A stretch of DNA of 64,000 nt from Blumeriella jaapii (GCA_009599575.1 VWND01000067.1:1426001-1490000); one strand, 5' to 3'. Numbered from the stretch's first letter, positions 1 through 12,688 are shown. Program-made: numbers and translations. Notes: generated from the letters alone by a model not told the origin.

Positions 1-1
1 T

Positions 2-3000
2 ACCAAAAATGGCTTTTCGTACAAAATGAAAGCGCTCGCCGATTTTAAAGCGAACGGTTATGCGTTGATCGATTCGGCGCTAATCAAATTTTTTTTTTTC
101 TTTTTAAAACCTTTAATTTAATCTCTCCCGGCTTCTTTTCCTGTAAAAAAGTATAATAGAGCTCGTGGCCATTTAATTATACATTTTACGCTTCTCAATT
201 TTATTATTAACAATCGAATACAATCGTTCACTTTTTTCTTGATCACCAATCTCGGAAATCATAGTATGATTTTAGGAAGAGCTTGGCTGGCCGAACACTA
301 AGTTTTATTAGACTGTAATAAACGCAAGCTTTATTGGCCGAAGTTTTACTTTCTCACAGCCTTTTACGCTCGTTGTATTGAAGTCTTTTATTTGCACCCC
401 CGAAAAATTTAATTTCGCCACCAAAACGACGCTGTGAAACGTGACAAAAATCTTGATTAATTGTGGCAGATCTACGACGCTGTGCGGAGCGCGAAAAGGT
501 CGAATTTTACTCGCGGTGCCAATTTCGATAGCGACGCCAATGGGATAATATAAAAAATTACACCATTTTTCTAGGCTGCCGATCCCTCTTTTATTATTTC
601 TTTTCCTTCTCTTTTCTTTTCGTCAAAACAGCTTCCTCGTTTTACGAAAAACAGTTATATCAAAAACCGAAAAAGGGCCTTCGCCGCAATAGCCTTTCAG
701 CTTAATATAATCGATAGTTTAGACAAGCCATCTTTTGAACCTTTCAAACGACCAGTTCGAAAACGAGTTCTTTAATCTACTGCTTATCCAATCTCTATCT
801 GCCAGATTATTACATACGCTTTTAAGCTGATTTTCAAAAAAAAAGCAATTAAAGTGTTTTCAACCTTTTTGTATAAGATCGACAGAATACTAAACGACCT
901 TACGTATAATACTTTCTTTAAAACTTAATTTTACAATTTTTTCGAACGTTTCAGAACTAATAAAATATCGATTTCGACCCTTTCAACCAGCTTAGCAGAG
1001 CTAACTTCGAATAAACTTTCCTTCGAATCTTTTCCCCCGGAGTATAAAAATCTCGAACACGTGTTTTCTAAGGCCGCCAGTAACGAGCTAACCTTTCACC
1101 GGCCCTACGACCACAAAATCGAGCTTACTGTAAATGAAAAAAAGCTGAAATATATTCTTTTATACAAAATGTCGATTTCAAAGCTCGAAATTGTTAAGAC
1201 CTATCTGCAAAACAACTTTGACAAAAGTTTTATCGAATCTTTTATCGCTCCTTTCGCTGCTTCAATGCTTTTCGCTAAAAAACCCGACGGTTCACTGCGT
1301 TTCTGTATCGACTATCGAGCCTTTAATAATATTACTCGTAAAAATCGCTACCCTCTCCCCCTTATCGATAAGACTTTTGCTCGTTTCTCGGAAGCGCGAA
1401 TTTTTACGAAGCTCGATATTCGTTAAGCCTTTTACAGAATTCGAATGGACCCCGCCAGTAAAAAACTGACGACGTTTCGTACGCGTTACGGCGCCTATAA
1501 GTGTAAAATGCTACTTTTTGGCCTTACTAATGGACCCGCAACTTACCAACGTTATATAAACGACGTTCTCTTCGACTATTTGAACGATTTTTGCATTGCA
1601 TACCTAGATAACATTTTTATTTACTCGTCCGACCCTTTGGAATACGCTACACACGTTCGCAAAATGCTTCAAAGGCTCGCTGACGCTGGATTACAGGCCG
1701 ATATTCGGAAGTCTGAATTCAACGTTACACGGACCCGTTACCTAAGCTTTATTATTTCGATTAAAAGCTTAAAGATAGATCTAAAGAAAGTTTCCGTGGT
1801 CGCCCATTGGAAGCCTTCTACTATTGTAAAAGGTGTATAAAGCTTTTTTGGTTTTTGTAACTTTTACCGACGTTTCATTCGAAACTACGGTATAATTGCA
1901 AAGCCTTTAGTTTATTTGATTAAAGCTAACGTTTCTTTCAATTTTATTTCTAAATGTCAGGAGAGTTTCGACCTTTTTATACTAGCCCTTATTATTGCAT
2001 CAGTTTTACAATATTACAGGCAAAACCTTTTTTGCATATTAAAAACTGACGCTTCCGACGGCGTAGTAGCTTTTGTGCTTTCGCAACTTCATAGCGACGA
2101 CTGGCTTTCAGTCGCCTACTTCAGCAAAACCATAGCTTTCGCAGAGCTAAATTACGTCGTATACAATAAAAAAATACTCGCAATCGTAAGATTTTTAAGC
2201 AACTTTCGTGCTGAATTGACTGGCTCAGTTTATCAGATTAAAATAATTATTAATCATAAAGCCTTAAAATATTTTATAACCTCCAAGCTTTTAAACGCTC
2301 GACAAACACGCTGGGCCGAGCTTCTCGCCGATTACAACTTTCTTATTACGTACAAATCAAATAAACAGAACTTTTTGGCTAACGCATTAACACGTCGTAC
2401 GAACGAACTCGACCGCTAAAACTCTTTTAAACGCATCCAGCGCCTGCAAACACTTTTTCGAACCGATCAGATCGATCACCGCTTTTTGACTAAAAAACTT
2501 CGACCGCCTACGGCCTTCGAAACAGCTGTTTCTATCGTTAAAATAGCTGATCTTTCATCCGCATTCCGTGTCGTTGACCAGCTTCTCTACGCTAATCGCA
2601 CAGCTAGCAGCCTGATGGCCCTCCGAAAAAAAGCTGTACGAGACGCTACGAAAGGGAACGACAACAACATTCCGTATACACTTAAACGCGACCTACTGCT
2701 ATATTACGGTCGCCTGATAGTACCAAACGTCGATCATTTTCGTTTGACCTTTGTACGAAAAATACACGACCAGATCTCTACCGCTCATCTTAGCGCTCGC
2801 AAAATTACGCAATTGCTTTCGGACTAATATTATTAGCGAGGTATGACAGCTTTCGTAAAACAATACTGTCGCAACTGCCACGCTTATCGAAAAAGTTTTG
2901 TTTCAAAAGATAAGCGCCCCGGCCTCCTTCAGCCTCTTCCTGTTCCTAACCACTTTTAGAAACACGTTACAATAGACTTTTGCAACTTTAACAAAAATAA

Positions 3001-4168
3001 ACACGGTTACGATAACGTGTTCGTAGTAATAAATCGCTTTTTCAAGCAAGTCATTTCGATTCTCTGCCACAAAAATATCGACGTTCGAAGCTTCGCCAAA
3101 CTGTATATATTCTACGTGTACAAGTATTTTGGCCCTTCAAAAAGTATTATTAGCGATCGTGGCCCTTAGTATTAATCTACCTTCTGGTTTGAATTAAACA
3201 AAATACTCGGTACGCAACTAAAGCTTTCGACAGCCGCTTATTCTAAAACCGACGGTCAGACCGAAATTTACAATTAATACCTGCAAAAACGCTTTCGACC
3301 CTTCGTGAATTTTTATTAAAACGATTAAAACGAATTTCTCCTAATAATAGATTTCGCCCAAATGGTCCTTCCTCACGAAAGTTTAGGTGGCCTTTTACCT
3401 TTTGAAATTGTATACGGTTATATTCCCTATACCAATTGGAACTGAAAGCTCGATACTTCCTCCTTCCCCAACCCCTTATACAAGCTAAACGTAAACGAAG
3501 CTCGTGCGTACGCTCGCCGCCACTACGACGCCTGGAACCTCGCCAAATCGCACTTTCAACAAGTTTACGACAAAATGAAAAGAAATGCGAATAGGTTTCG
3601 CCGCGCGAACGATTTTGACGTTGGCGATTACGTATGGCTCGATATACGTCTATTTCCGACCTTCCGGCCCTTCCGCAAGCTCGACAACTTTACAAACGGC
3701 CCTTTTAAGATTGTAGCCAAAATTTTCGACAACGCTTTCAAACTAGACCTTTTTAGTATTATAAACGTACATTTAGTTTTTCACGCTAGTCGACTGCGTA
3801 AAGCAGCTGACGACGCGCTCCCAGATCAGGTTAACTCAGCCCCTGAACCTATTAATATAACTGATGAGCTTAAATACGAAGTCGAAAAATTAATCGCCTG
3901 TCGAATGCAGCGAAAGACCCTTTAGTACAAAGCTTCTTGGATAGGCTTAGATGAAGATCTTACGTGGTACCCCGCGTCTGACTTTATATACGCTCCTCTG
4001 AAAGTGCGCGACTTTTATTTAGCGTATAAAAAGCTTCCCGGTCCTTCTGCAAAACTTGTAAACTGGCTGAAGGTATATTCCGAAGGTTTAAACTCGTACG
4101 ATCATTTGGATAATAACGTACCAATAGATAAAAGCTCGAGGGCGCGCTTTTTTCGGACGGGGGGGTAG
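2..4168 (+). pseudogene. RIP-inactivated Pol (PR-RT-RNaseH-IN-chromodomain), copy A
   Basis: One reading frame carries the whole polyprotein. The protease begins in a stretch whose active site is damaged (D-F-K-A where D-[ST]-G-A is expected) and ends near 248-330 with MILGRAWLAEH. RT spans about 1061-1840 with KKPDGSLRFCIDYRAFN; its catalytic box at 1601-1612 is YLDN instead of YxDD. RNase H spans 1916-2419 with TDAS at 2045-2056. The integrase H2C2 finger spans about 2750-2890. The integrase catalytic D, D and E codons at 2975, 3155 and 3263 are intact with canonical D,D(35)E spacing. A chromodomain follows at about 3875-4030. In-frame stops at 299, 1424, 1838, 2417, 2825 and 3923 fit CAA/CAG or TGG mutation. 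The last TAG (4166-4168) is probably the native stop and abuts the LTR. It made the replication proteins of the retrotransposon and is non-functional now. Confidence 0.92.
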
Positions 4169-4467
4169 TATGACGATTCACTCTGTTGCCACCTTTCGTA
4201 TCACTCCAGCAACTACGTATAGCTGCAAGCTCTTTAGCAACTACGTATAGCTGCAAGCTCTCTGGTCTTTTGGTGGGTTTTCCTATCAACTGTAGAAATT
4301 ATCATATATATAAGGCTTTTTTTCTTTAGCAACCTCTGCCTTTTGCAGTTGTTGATTCTAAATGAATATTTTTATTGTTACAGAACCAAAGGCTCGTTTT
4401 TCATACCATGTGAACACGGCGACCAGTTGACTGATCTCCCAGCCCTTCGACTGATTAGATCGTCACA
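4169..4467 (+). repeat. 3' LTR of copy A
   Basis: It starts TATGACGA (RIP form of TGTGACGA) and ends TCGTCACA, so the termini are an 8 bp inverted repeat as in the other family 1 LTRs (9069-9332, 50415-50676, 58892-59153). At 299 bp it is longer than its 262-264 bp relatives, mostly because of an internal 28 bp duplication. A TATATATAAGG stretch near 4300-4315 is a plausible core promoter. The right (outer) end is well preserved, the left (inner) end is mutated. Confidence 0.93.
4208..4263 (+). repeat. 28 bp tandem duplication inside LTR of copy A
   Basis: Two adjacent 28 bp units (4208-4235 and 4236-4263) share AGCAACTACGTATAGCTGCA and continue nearly identically. The other three family 1 LTRs have a single unit, so the duplication is private to copy A or its recent lineage. 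Confidence 0.9.
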
Positions 4468-7400
4468 AATTTCTTCGATAAGCGTGGTAATTGCGATAAT
4501 ATTGTTTTATAAAAGCTGTTATATTTCGTTAATAATATTGGTTCGAAAGCAATTGCGTAGTTTTGCGAGCGTTAAAATAAGCGATAAAAATCTGATCGTG
4601 CATTTTTCGTACAAAGGCCAAACGAAAATAATCGACGTTTGGTATTATTAAACGATCGTAATATAATAGCAGATCGCGTTTAAATATATACGAAGTATTA
4701 TTAGCGTCGTTTCTTTTCGTAGCGTTTCGTACAGCTTTTTTTCGGAAGATTATTAAGCTGCTAGCTGTGCGATTAGCGTAGAGAATTTGATTAATAATAC
4801 GAAGTACGAAAAAAAGATTAGTTATTTCAACGATAAAAACAGCTGTTTCGGAAGCTGTAGAAAATCGAAGTTTTTTAATTAAAAGGCGATAATCGATTTG
4901 ATCGGCTCGGAAAAGGGTCTGCAAGCGCTGAATGCGTTTAAAAAAGTTTTAGCGGTCGAATTCGTTCGTACGACGTGTTAATGCGTCAGCCAAAAAGTTG
5001 TGTTTATTTGGTTTGTACGTAATAAAAAAGTTGTAGTCGGCGAAAGGCTCGGCTTAGCGTGCTTGTCGAGCGTTTAAAAATTTAAAGATTATAAAATATT
5101 TCAAGGCTTTATAATCAGTAATTATTTTAATTTAATAAATTAAGCTAATTAATTTAATACGAAAATTGCTTAAAGATTTTACAATTGCGAGTATTTTTTT
5201 ATCGTATACGACGTAGTTTAGTTTTGCGAAAGCTATGATTTTGCTAAAATAAGCGATTGGAAGCTAGTCGTTATTATAAAATTGCGAAAGCATAAAAGCT
5301 ATTACGCCGTCGGAAGCGTTAGTTTTTAATATGCAGAAAAGGTTTTGCTTATAATATTATAAAACTGATGTAATAATAAAGGCTAGTATAAAAAGGTCGA
5401 AATTCTTTTAATATTCAAAAGTGAAATTATAAAAAACGTTAGCTTTGATTAAATAAATCAAAAGTTTTGCAATTATACCGTAGTTTCGAATAAAACGTCG
5501 GTAAAAATTATAAAAACCAAAAAAGCTTTATATATTTTTTATAATAATAAAAAGCTTCCAGTAGGCGACCACGGAAATCTTTTTTAAATTTATTTTTAAG
5601 CTTTTAGTCGAAATAATAAAGCTTAGATAACGGGTCCGAGTAACGTTGAATTCAGATTTCCGAATATCGATTTGTAATTTAGCGTTAGCGAATTTTTAAA
5701 GTATTTTACGAACGTATATAGCGTGTTTTAAAAGGTCGGACGAATAAATAAAAATGTTATTTAAATATGCAATACAGAAATCGTTTAAATAATCGAAAAA
5801 AACGTCGTTTATATAGCGTTAATAAATTGCGGGTTTATTAATAAAACTAAAAGATAGTATTTTATATTTATAAGCGCCGTAACGCGTACGAAACGTCGTC
5901 AGTTTTTTATTAGCGAAATTTATTCGAATTTTATAAAAAGCTTAACGAATATCGAGTTTTGTAAAAATTCGTGCTTTCGAAAAACGAGCAAAAGTTTTAT
6001 CGATAAAAGGAAAAAGATAGCGATTTTTACAAATAACGTTATTAAAAGCTCGATAATCGATATAAAAACGCAATGAACCGTCGGGTTTTTTAGCGAAAAG
6101 CATTGGAGCAGCGAAGAAAACGGTAAAAAGTTCGATAAACTTTTGTTAAGGTTATTTTACAGATAGGTTTTAATAATTTCGAGTTTTGGAATCGATATTT
6201 TATATAAAAAAATGTATTTTAGCTTTTTTTTATTTATAATAAATTCGATTTTATAATCGTAAAGCCGGTAAAAAATTAGTTCGTTGCTGGCGGCCTTAGA
6301 AAATACGTGTTCGAGGTTTTTATACTTCGAGAAAAAAAATTCGAAAAAAGATTTATTCGAAATTAGCTTTGTTAAGCTGGTTGAAAAAGTCGAAATCGAT
6401 ATTTCGTTGGTTTTGAAACGTTCGAAAAAATTATAAAATTAGGTTTTAAGAAAAGTGTTATACGTAAAGTCGTCTAATATTTTATCGATCTCGTACAGAA
6501 AGGTTGAAAACATTTTAATTGCTTTTTTTTTAAAAATCAGTTTAAAAGCGTGCGTAGTAATTTAACAGATGGAAATTGGGTAAGCAGTAGGTTAAAGAAT
6601 TCGTTTTCGAATTGGTCGTTTGGAAGGTTCAAAAGATGGCTTATTTAAATTATCGATTATATTAAGCTGAAAAACTATCGCGGCGAAAGCTTTTTTTCGA
6701 TTTTTAGTATAATTGTTTTTCGTAAAACGAAAAAGCTGTTTTAACGAAAAGAAAAGAAAAGGAAAAGAAATAATAAAAAAGGGATTGGCAGTTTGAAAAG
6801 ATGGTGTAATTTTTTATATTATTTTATTAGCGTCGCTATCGAAATTATCACCGCGAATGAAATTCGACTTTTTCGCGCTTCGCATAGCGTCGTAAGTTTG
6901 CTATAATTAATTAAGATTTTTGTTACGTTTTACAGCGTCGTTTTAATAGCGAAATTGAATTTTTCGGAGATGCAAATAAAAGATTTTAATACAACGAGCG
7001 TAAAAAGCTGTAGGGGGGTAAAACTTCGGCCAATAAAACTTGCGTTTATTACAGTTTAGTAAAATTTAATATTCGGCCAACCAAGCTTTTTTTAGAATTA
7101 TACTATAATTTCCGAAATTAATAATTAAGAAAAAAGTAAACGATTATATTCGATTGTTAATAATAAAATTAAAAAGCGTAAAATATATAATTAAATAGCT
7201 ACAAGCTTTATTATATTTTTTTACAGGAAAAGGAGCCGGGAAAGATTAAATCAAAGGTTTAAAAAAAAAAAAAAGGATTTGATTAGCGCCGAATCGATTA
7301 ACGTATAACCGTTCGCTTTAAAATCGGCGAGCGCTTTTATTTTGTACGAAAGGCTATTTTTAATAAGTATAACGGAAATTATTAATAAATCGCTATTAAA

Positions 7401-8620
7401 AAGCTTTCGAATATTAAAATAACGCATATCGCGCAATACGTTTAAAAAGAAGGCTTTGCTTAGGCCTGGGCGTTTCTCCGATTAAAAAAGCTTTTAATTT
7501 CTTTATATGCGTTTTGAAAGTCGTTTGAAAAAGGGTTTTCGTTTTTATTATTATTATCAGAAGGCGAATCTTCGGCCGGTTCGATTTTATTTACACTTAT
7601 TAGCTTAGAAGGATTTTTGGGTGGAACCGAGGGTCGGCTCGTAAAAAGTCGTGCAGATTGGCCTTTTTAAACTTTTAATATAAAATAAAAAACGAGCGTT
7701 GTCGTTGGTCCGATCGAAAGGAAAGAACGCCAGAGGGGGCGTTTTGGCGTGGAAAAAAAAGAAAAACAGAGGATTGAAAAGAAGCTTGTGAAGCATTTGA
7801 ACGACTTTCGTACGTACGATTTGATTTGTAATACGCTTTGGTTAAAAACTTATTATTTTAATAAATAATAGATTTGGTTGAAAAGCGATTCGCGTATAAA
7901 ATTCGTTTAGCCAACTGATTTTGTTTTTTTTGTCGGACGGCGGTAAGCTAATTTTTAAAAATCGTTGTACGCGCTTATTCCAAATGCAGCTTTTTTCGTA
8001 AACGCTTTGGTATTTTGTCGCGAAAAGCGTTCCGAAGCTATTTATCAGTTTGTATTTGAACGTTTGCTACGAAAATGGAAAATCGCAGGTAAAATCGCTA
8101 AAAATCGTCGTGCGTATTTATTGCAAGCATTTTGAATTCGTTTTCGGCTTTTTAAATATCGGAAAAATCGGCTAGGAAATCGGCGACTTTTTTTATTAAT
8201 TTTTCGGAAAGTGTAAAATCGGAACGATTTAAAATACGCGGGGTTAAGAACTTTTTTGCTACGCTTTCGGTCTGATCGAATATATAATTTTTGCGGAATC
8301 GATCGTTAGCGAAATAGTCGTGGTAGAATTCGAGATTATCGAAAACTTTAGTTTTTTAATAGCGTATTTTGTAATTTTTATTATTATTTAGCTTAAATTT
8401 AAGGTTCGAAACGCGTTTTATACGAGCTAGTCGAAAATTAACAAATAAATGGGAATTATAGCGTTTAAAAAGCGCGCTAAAGTTTTGGCCGTTATAAAAA
8501 GATTTAAAAAAAATTCGCGAAAAGCGTAGAAATTGGTTTGCAGCGTTTGTTAATTAAAATAAAACGTTGCGAAAAGATAAAACAGCAGATTCGCGATTAG
8601 CAGAAGCACGTTCGATAAAT
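4468..8620 (-). pseudogene. RIP-inactivated Gag-Pol, copy B
   Basis: Reading the minus strand, gag lies at about 8620-7440. The protease region, with ALADFKANGYTLIDSAL, lies within 7436-7251. RT lies at about 6330-5500, with the catalytic box changed to YLNN at 5756-5767; both aspartates are lost. RNase H lies at about 5450-4980, and the integrase N-terminal part at 4924-4529 matches copy A closely (RDLLLYYDRLIIPNVDYFRL). The protease frame is -1 relative to gag, as in copy C, so this family may also have used a frameshift or separate ORFs; indels prevent a firm statement. Gln and Trp codons are replaced by stops throughout. Confidence 0.88.
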
Positions 8621-9068
8621 TTTACTAAACGCTTTAATTAAAGGGTCTGTCGCAATCGTATAATTTCCAAAAGTTATCGTTAACGCTTTTGCGTTTTTTC
8701 AGTTGATTTTACAAAAGTTTCAATTGAATGTTTTCAGCGTTAAGTTGCAAAAAAAAGGTGGCAGGCGAAATGGTTAGCGCTCTGCTTTTTCTTTTGTTTT
8801 TTTTTTTTCGGAAAAAGGACTATTTTTTAAAAAAAAAAGCTTTTGGAGGAGGCTGTTTTTTCGCTGATTAAAAGAAAAAAGGTTAAGATGTAGTAATAAA
8901 AGCTGAAAAGCTCTGCTGAAAAAGAAATCGTTGAATAAAAGCTATTTTTCGCGAAATGCGGAAATAGGTTTTTTTACGACCGGTCGATCATTTTGATATG
9001 ATTCGTAAAAAATTCGAGAGAAAAAATAGTTTACGCCGTTGCTAGCGTAAAAAAAAAGTTGTTGATAA

Positions 9069-9332
9069 TATAACGATTTAATCAGTCGGAAGGCTGAGAG
9101 ATTAGTTAATTAATCGCCGTGTTCATATGGTATGAAACGAGCTTTTGGTTTTGTAATAAAAATATTCACTTAGAATTAACAATTGCAAAAGGCAGAGGTT
9201 GCTAAGAAAAGAGAGCCTTATATATATAAATAGTTTTCACAGTTGATAGAAAGACCCACCAGAAGACCAGGGAGCTTGCAATTATACGTAGTTGCTGGGG
9301 TGACACGAGGGGCAAACGAGTGAGTCGTCACA
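9069..9332 (-). repeat. 5' LTR of copy B
   Basis: In plus orientation it runs from TATAACGA (9069) to TCGTCACA (9332), 264 bp, and aligns with the reverse complement of the LTRs of copies A and C. The outer end near 9300-9332 keeps the G/C-rich ancestral bases; the inner end is AT-shifted. Confidence 0.93.
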
Positions 9333-9589
9333 TCGTAGATTATACAGCAATATTATATTAATTCAATTAATTTATTAAAAAACAAAATTTTTAATATATT
9401 ACCTCAATATCTGAACGCAATTTTATTTAATTTAATTTTTTGAAAAAACACAAAGATTTTCTTAATAGCTCCTTTATTAAAAGCGATTTCTTTTATATTA
9501 AAAACCCTTAATCTGCAATTCCAAAAAACATTTATTTATTTAATTTAAATTTTACCAATACTTTCGCTAATATTGTAAACAACGACGCT

Positions 9590-10880
9590 TTTCGTTTTTT
9601 TATACGAAGCCGCATGCTTTTTTTTGGCTTTTTTAATGTATTTTTATTTAATAGCGCCAACGTTACCGATTTTATCGAAAAATATAAAAAATTCTGTAAA
9701 AATTTCGTTAAAACTGAAATATTCGATAAACTTTCTCGCTATTATAACCTAATTACCAAAGATATTATCAAATCGATAAATAAATAAAAAGTTATTAAAA
9801 TTCGAAACTGGCGTAAGCTAATTGAAGCTTTAAAATCGGAATTTCGAAACCACGATCGCTAGCAAATTCGCGATATTTTCGCTTTTTTTAAGCAGTTTAT
9901 TATAACAATTCGTTAAGCTCAAAAACTCAAAGTTTATTATCGTATTTATACGAAAGTTTTTAACGTTTTCGTTAACAAAAAAGTTTTAAGCGAAATTAAA
10001 TAAAAAAATCTGTTTTTATTTGGCTTTTCAACTAGCATTCGCAATAAAATAATTAAGCATTTTAAAATTAATAAACAAAATCCTAAAATCTTCGATTAGT
10101 ATTTCAAATTTGTAAAATTCGTTTTTAAACAAAATTAAAGCGAATGTATTATTAAAGTTGTAAATCAAAAAAAAAACTTTTTTTTTTATTTACAAAAAAA
10201 ACGTAAAAATTCTAATGTAAAAACATGCCAAATTATTAAAAATTACCGAAATCGCCAAAAAAAAATTAATTATTATACCGTTTAATCGTTTTGCAAAATC
10301 TATTGGTTTGGAAAAGCTTGACAAAAATATCGAAATTCTCGTATTAAAATTTATCGATATTAAAATTCAAAAATTGCAAAGCAAAGTCGAAAGTTTTATA
10401 CAACAGCAGAAAAAACTTTTTTACCTTAATTCGAATAATAAAAACGATTAAAATAGCTTTTATAATAATTTTTTTTTTAAAATACGCGAAGCGATTAATT
10501 TCCCTAAGCCATCGTAAAAATAATAGCTGTCCAATAGCAATCTTTTCGTGCTAGCGATCAGAATCAGCGAAACGCTAATTATAATAACGATTATTAAAAA
10601 AAAAAAGAAAATCAACGCGAAAATCAAAATCGCGGCTATTAAAATAATCAAAACAATTATTAAAATAAACTTCGTAGTTTTAAATATAAATTTTATAATA
10701 ACAAAAAAATTTACTACGAAAAATCTTATATTCGTTTTAAATGCAAAGCATTTAATTTTTATATAAATAATAAAATCTGTTATATTAACAAATACGAAGC
10801 GATTTGCCTCGGACCGGTGAAAGCAGAAATAAGCTTTTTTATAAAGCTAAAAATTAAAGTTGGTTAAATACTATTCGCTT
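9590..10880 (+). pseudogene. RIP-inactivated gag, family 2 copy J1
   Basis: Frames carry a fungal Gypsy-type Gag: FNSANVTDFIEKYKKF near 9650-9700, then a helical capsid-like stretch. Near 10690-10830 there is a former CCHC knuckle in which the cysteines read as Tyr (YEKSYIRFKC), followed by ICLGPVKAE. Frameshifts and stops are frequent. It aligns along its whole length with 12900-14210 of J2 but carries a different set of transition mutations. Role when intact: capsid and nucleocapsid of the virus-like particle. Confidence 0.8.
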
Positions 10881-11910
10881 AAAAGTAAAAAATACGAAAT
10901 AAAACGATTGTTTAGAAAACAAAAAAAATGCGAAAACAATTTTTATTAATAAAATTTTTTTTTTCTAAAAGCGTATTAATCAAAAAAAAAACTTTTATTT
11001 TAAATATAAATAAAATTTAAATATATAAATAAAAAACAAATATATATATTGCTAATGCAATTATCGCATTTGCAAATATTATAGCTGTATAATTAAATAA
11101 GCGAATTATAAAAAAGCAAAATGCTTCTGTTTTATTCGCTAAACCGACTGGTATAAAAAAAAACGTTAAAATCGAAAAAAAAAAGACTTTGGAATTCGAA
11201 AAAAAATCGATAAACTATCAGAAAAACGTTTATAATAAAAAAAATTAACGACGATTTAAAAAATATCGATACCGATATTTCGATTTGAATTATTTAAAAA
11301 GTATCAGCTTTTAAACGCTTATTATTAATACGGAGCGAAAAATAAATCGATAAATATATTAATTTTAAAGCCGTCGACGAAGCTATTGAAAAAATTATAA
11401 GACAAAAAATTAAATTAAAATTTAGCGATTTATTTAATACAAAAAAAGATTCGACAAAATTATTAATAAACAAATTTTTGTATTAAAAAAAAACGAAAAA
11501 ATTAAAATTATTCGAAAAAAAAAGATTTTAAATCCAAAAAAATATCAAAAAAAAAATTATAACATCGTAGTTAATTTAACCGACGAAAAAAAATCCTCGG
11601 AAAAAATCAGCTTTTTGATTTTTGTTATAAAAACCCAGAATTCGAAACGACGAAACTGCTTTTCTACGGCTATAAAAATTTCAAAAATAAAAACGATTTT
11701 TAAAAAAAATACGACCGCTTTCGTTTTCGTATTAAACGAATCCGATTTATACGTTCTACTTTTTTATATTAATATTAACATTTTTTACAAACGCAAAGCT
11801 GATAAAATACTATTTGTAAATCTTAGTAAATCCGTTGAAAATATTTTCGAAAAAATAAACGATTGGTTCGAAAAAAACAAAGCAATAAAACTATTTTAAT
11901 TAATTATTAG
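10881..11910 (+). pseudogene. J1 gag/pol junction with internal deletion, cut by J2
   Basis: This aligns with J2 14210-15070 and then jumps to J2 15609 onward. The join at 11719-11727 is TTTCGTTTT, a 9 bp word present at both ends of the missing 539 bp in J2 (15070-15078 and 15609-15617). The deletion removes the protease active-site region. An open stretch at 11615-11899 has no separate identity; it is the fused remnant. It ends where J2 begins. Confidence 0.78.
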
Positions 11911-12688
11911 TGTAAAACGGTGATACTTTGTATTAATGGGATTTGGTAGTTTTAGCTATGGTCGAGGCATGGACCTCTCCGAGACCCCCTGCCACTGACT
12001 ATCTTCAACAGGTATAAAAGCAAAGCACCCCCTTATATAGTACCACAGGCACGCAGTTCAATTTATACTTTAATTTTTTTTTTTTTTTTTTCAGTTTTTT
12101 TTAAGAATTTTTTAAATTATTTTACTTACCGATATATGGCCGTATTAGTTTGGTTTTCCTATCTACTTTTATATTTAATAATTTACGCAGAGATTTAAAT
12201 TTCGGTGTTTCGTTTTTATATATTCGCCGATGTATCTTTTAAATTCGCAATTAAAATCGACTTCGATATTTCGCTATTACGGCTTAAAAGACTTTTTATA
12301 TGATATTATTCGCAGCTGTATTATATAAAAGATTTTTAATAGCTTTTTTTATCTTGCGCATAATTATTAAATTACAAAAATATAATATATTTCAAAAACG
12401 TTTGAAATTACGGTCAGGCAATTTTGAACCGTGCGAAATTCAAAGCTCGAAAATCGCTTTTTTATTTAAAAATAACAAATCGAATATTGGTTCGTACGCT
12501 TCGACCGCTGCGCTCGGCCTTTCTGAATTAGATTTTTTTTAATTAAACGCCTGGCGAAAACTTAATTTTCTGATTTTGCGCTTTGTAATTATAACAATTA
12601 CAATTTGCGAGTTTTATTAAAAGTAGTAAGGAAATGGCTATACGTGTATTGGCCTGAGCCACGGAATATCGAAACCGTGGATTATATA
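11911..12688 (+). repeat. 5' LTR of J2
   Basis: It begins TGTAAAACGG and ends in GATTATATA (ancestral GATTATACA, kept in J1 at 9338-9346). The length is 778 bp by this reading. The start is fixed by the exact point where J1 sequence stops; the end is inferred from the J1 comparison and TG...CA rule. The left, outer part is GC-rich and well preserved, the rest is RIP-shifted. The open stretch at 12300-12542 lies inside the LTR and is not a gene. Confidence 0.78.
12013..12020 (+). promoter_or_regulatory. TATA box in J2 LTR
   Basis: TATAAAAG lies about 100 bp inside the LTR, followed by a CCTTATATAG stretch and then a pyrimidine-rich tract. This is the best preserved core-promoter-like element of the family and would drive the genomic RNA. 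No transcript evidence is available. Confidence 0.55.

Larger units (their letters stand above)
1..4467 (+). mobile_element. Ty3/Gypsy chromovirus, family 1 copy A (5' part lies left of window)
   Basis: The sequence enters inside the protease region, runs through RT, RNase H, integrase and chromodomain, and ends in a 3' LTR that closes with TCGTCACA. Copies B and C align with it throughout. It is the least RIP-damaged family 1 copy: line 1261-1320 has 27 G/C in 60, against 18 in 60 in B at 5881-5940. The base after the LTR (4468) continues directly into copy B in the opposite orientation, at an integrase position equivalent to about 2890 of A. So A inserted into B. The expected 5 bp target duplication on the right is AATTT (4468-4472); its partner lies outside the window. 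Confidence 0.93.
4468..9332 (-). mobile_element. Ty3/Gypsy chromovirus, family 1 copy B (3' part lies left of window)
   Basis: Read on the minus strand from 9332, it has a 5' LTR, leader, gag, protease, RT, RNase H and the start of integrase. It is then cut at 4468, where copy A begins. The cut codon corresponds to the integrase zinc-finger region, so the remaining integrase and the 3' LTR should lie left of copy A outside the window. It is heavily RIP-mutated. Its 5' LTR touches family 2 sequence (9333 onward) only 14 bp before the inferred end of the J1 LTR, so B inserted into J1. Confidence 0.92.
9333..11910 (+). mobile_element. Gypsy family 2 copy J1, fragment between B and J2
   Basis: 9333-9346 is the last 14 bp of its 5' LTR (compare 12675-12688 of J2), followed by leader, gag and the start of pol. 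The rest of the 5' LTR must lie left of copies B and A. At 11910 it is interrupted by J2, whose LTR starts with TGTAAAACGG. The base-for-base continuation of J1 (as CGAATTCGAGG in J2 at 15818) should reappear right of the window. The 5 bp before J2 are ATTAG (11906-11910), the predicted target duplication. Relative to J2 it lacks 539 bp of the protease region. Confidence 0.86.

Noticed and set aside
10460..10766. Overlapping open frames on both strands (also at 13806-14204) that are duplicated in the window
   Set aside because: Duplicated because J1 and J2 are copies of one family; the low-complexity Ile/Lys/Asn composition comes from RIP of an Arg/Asn-rich gag tail.
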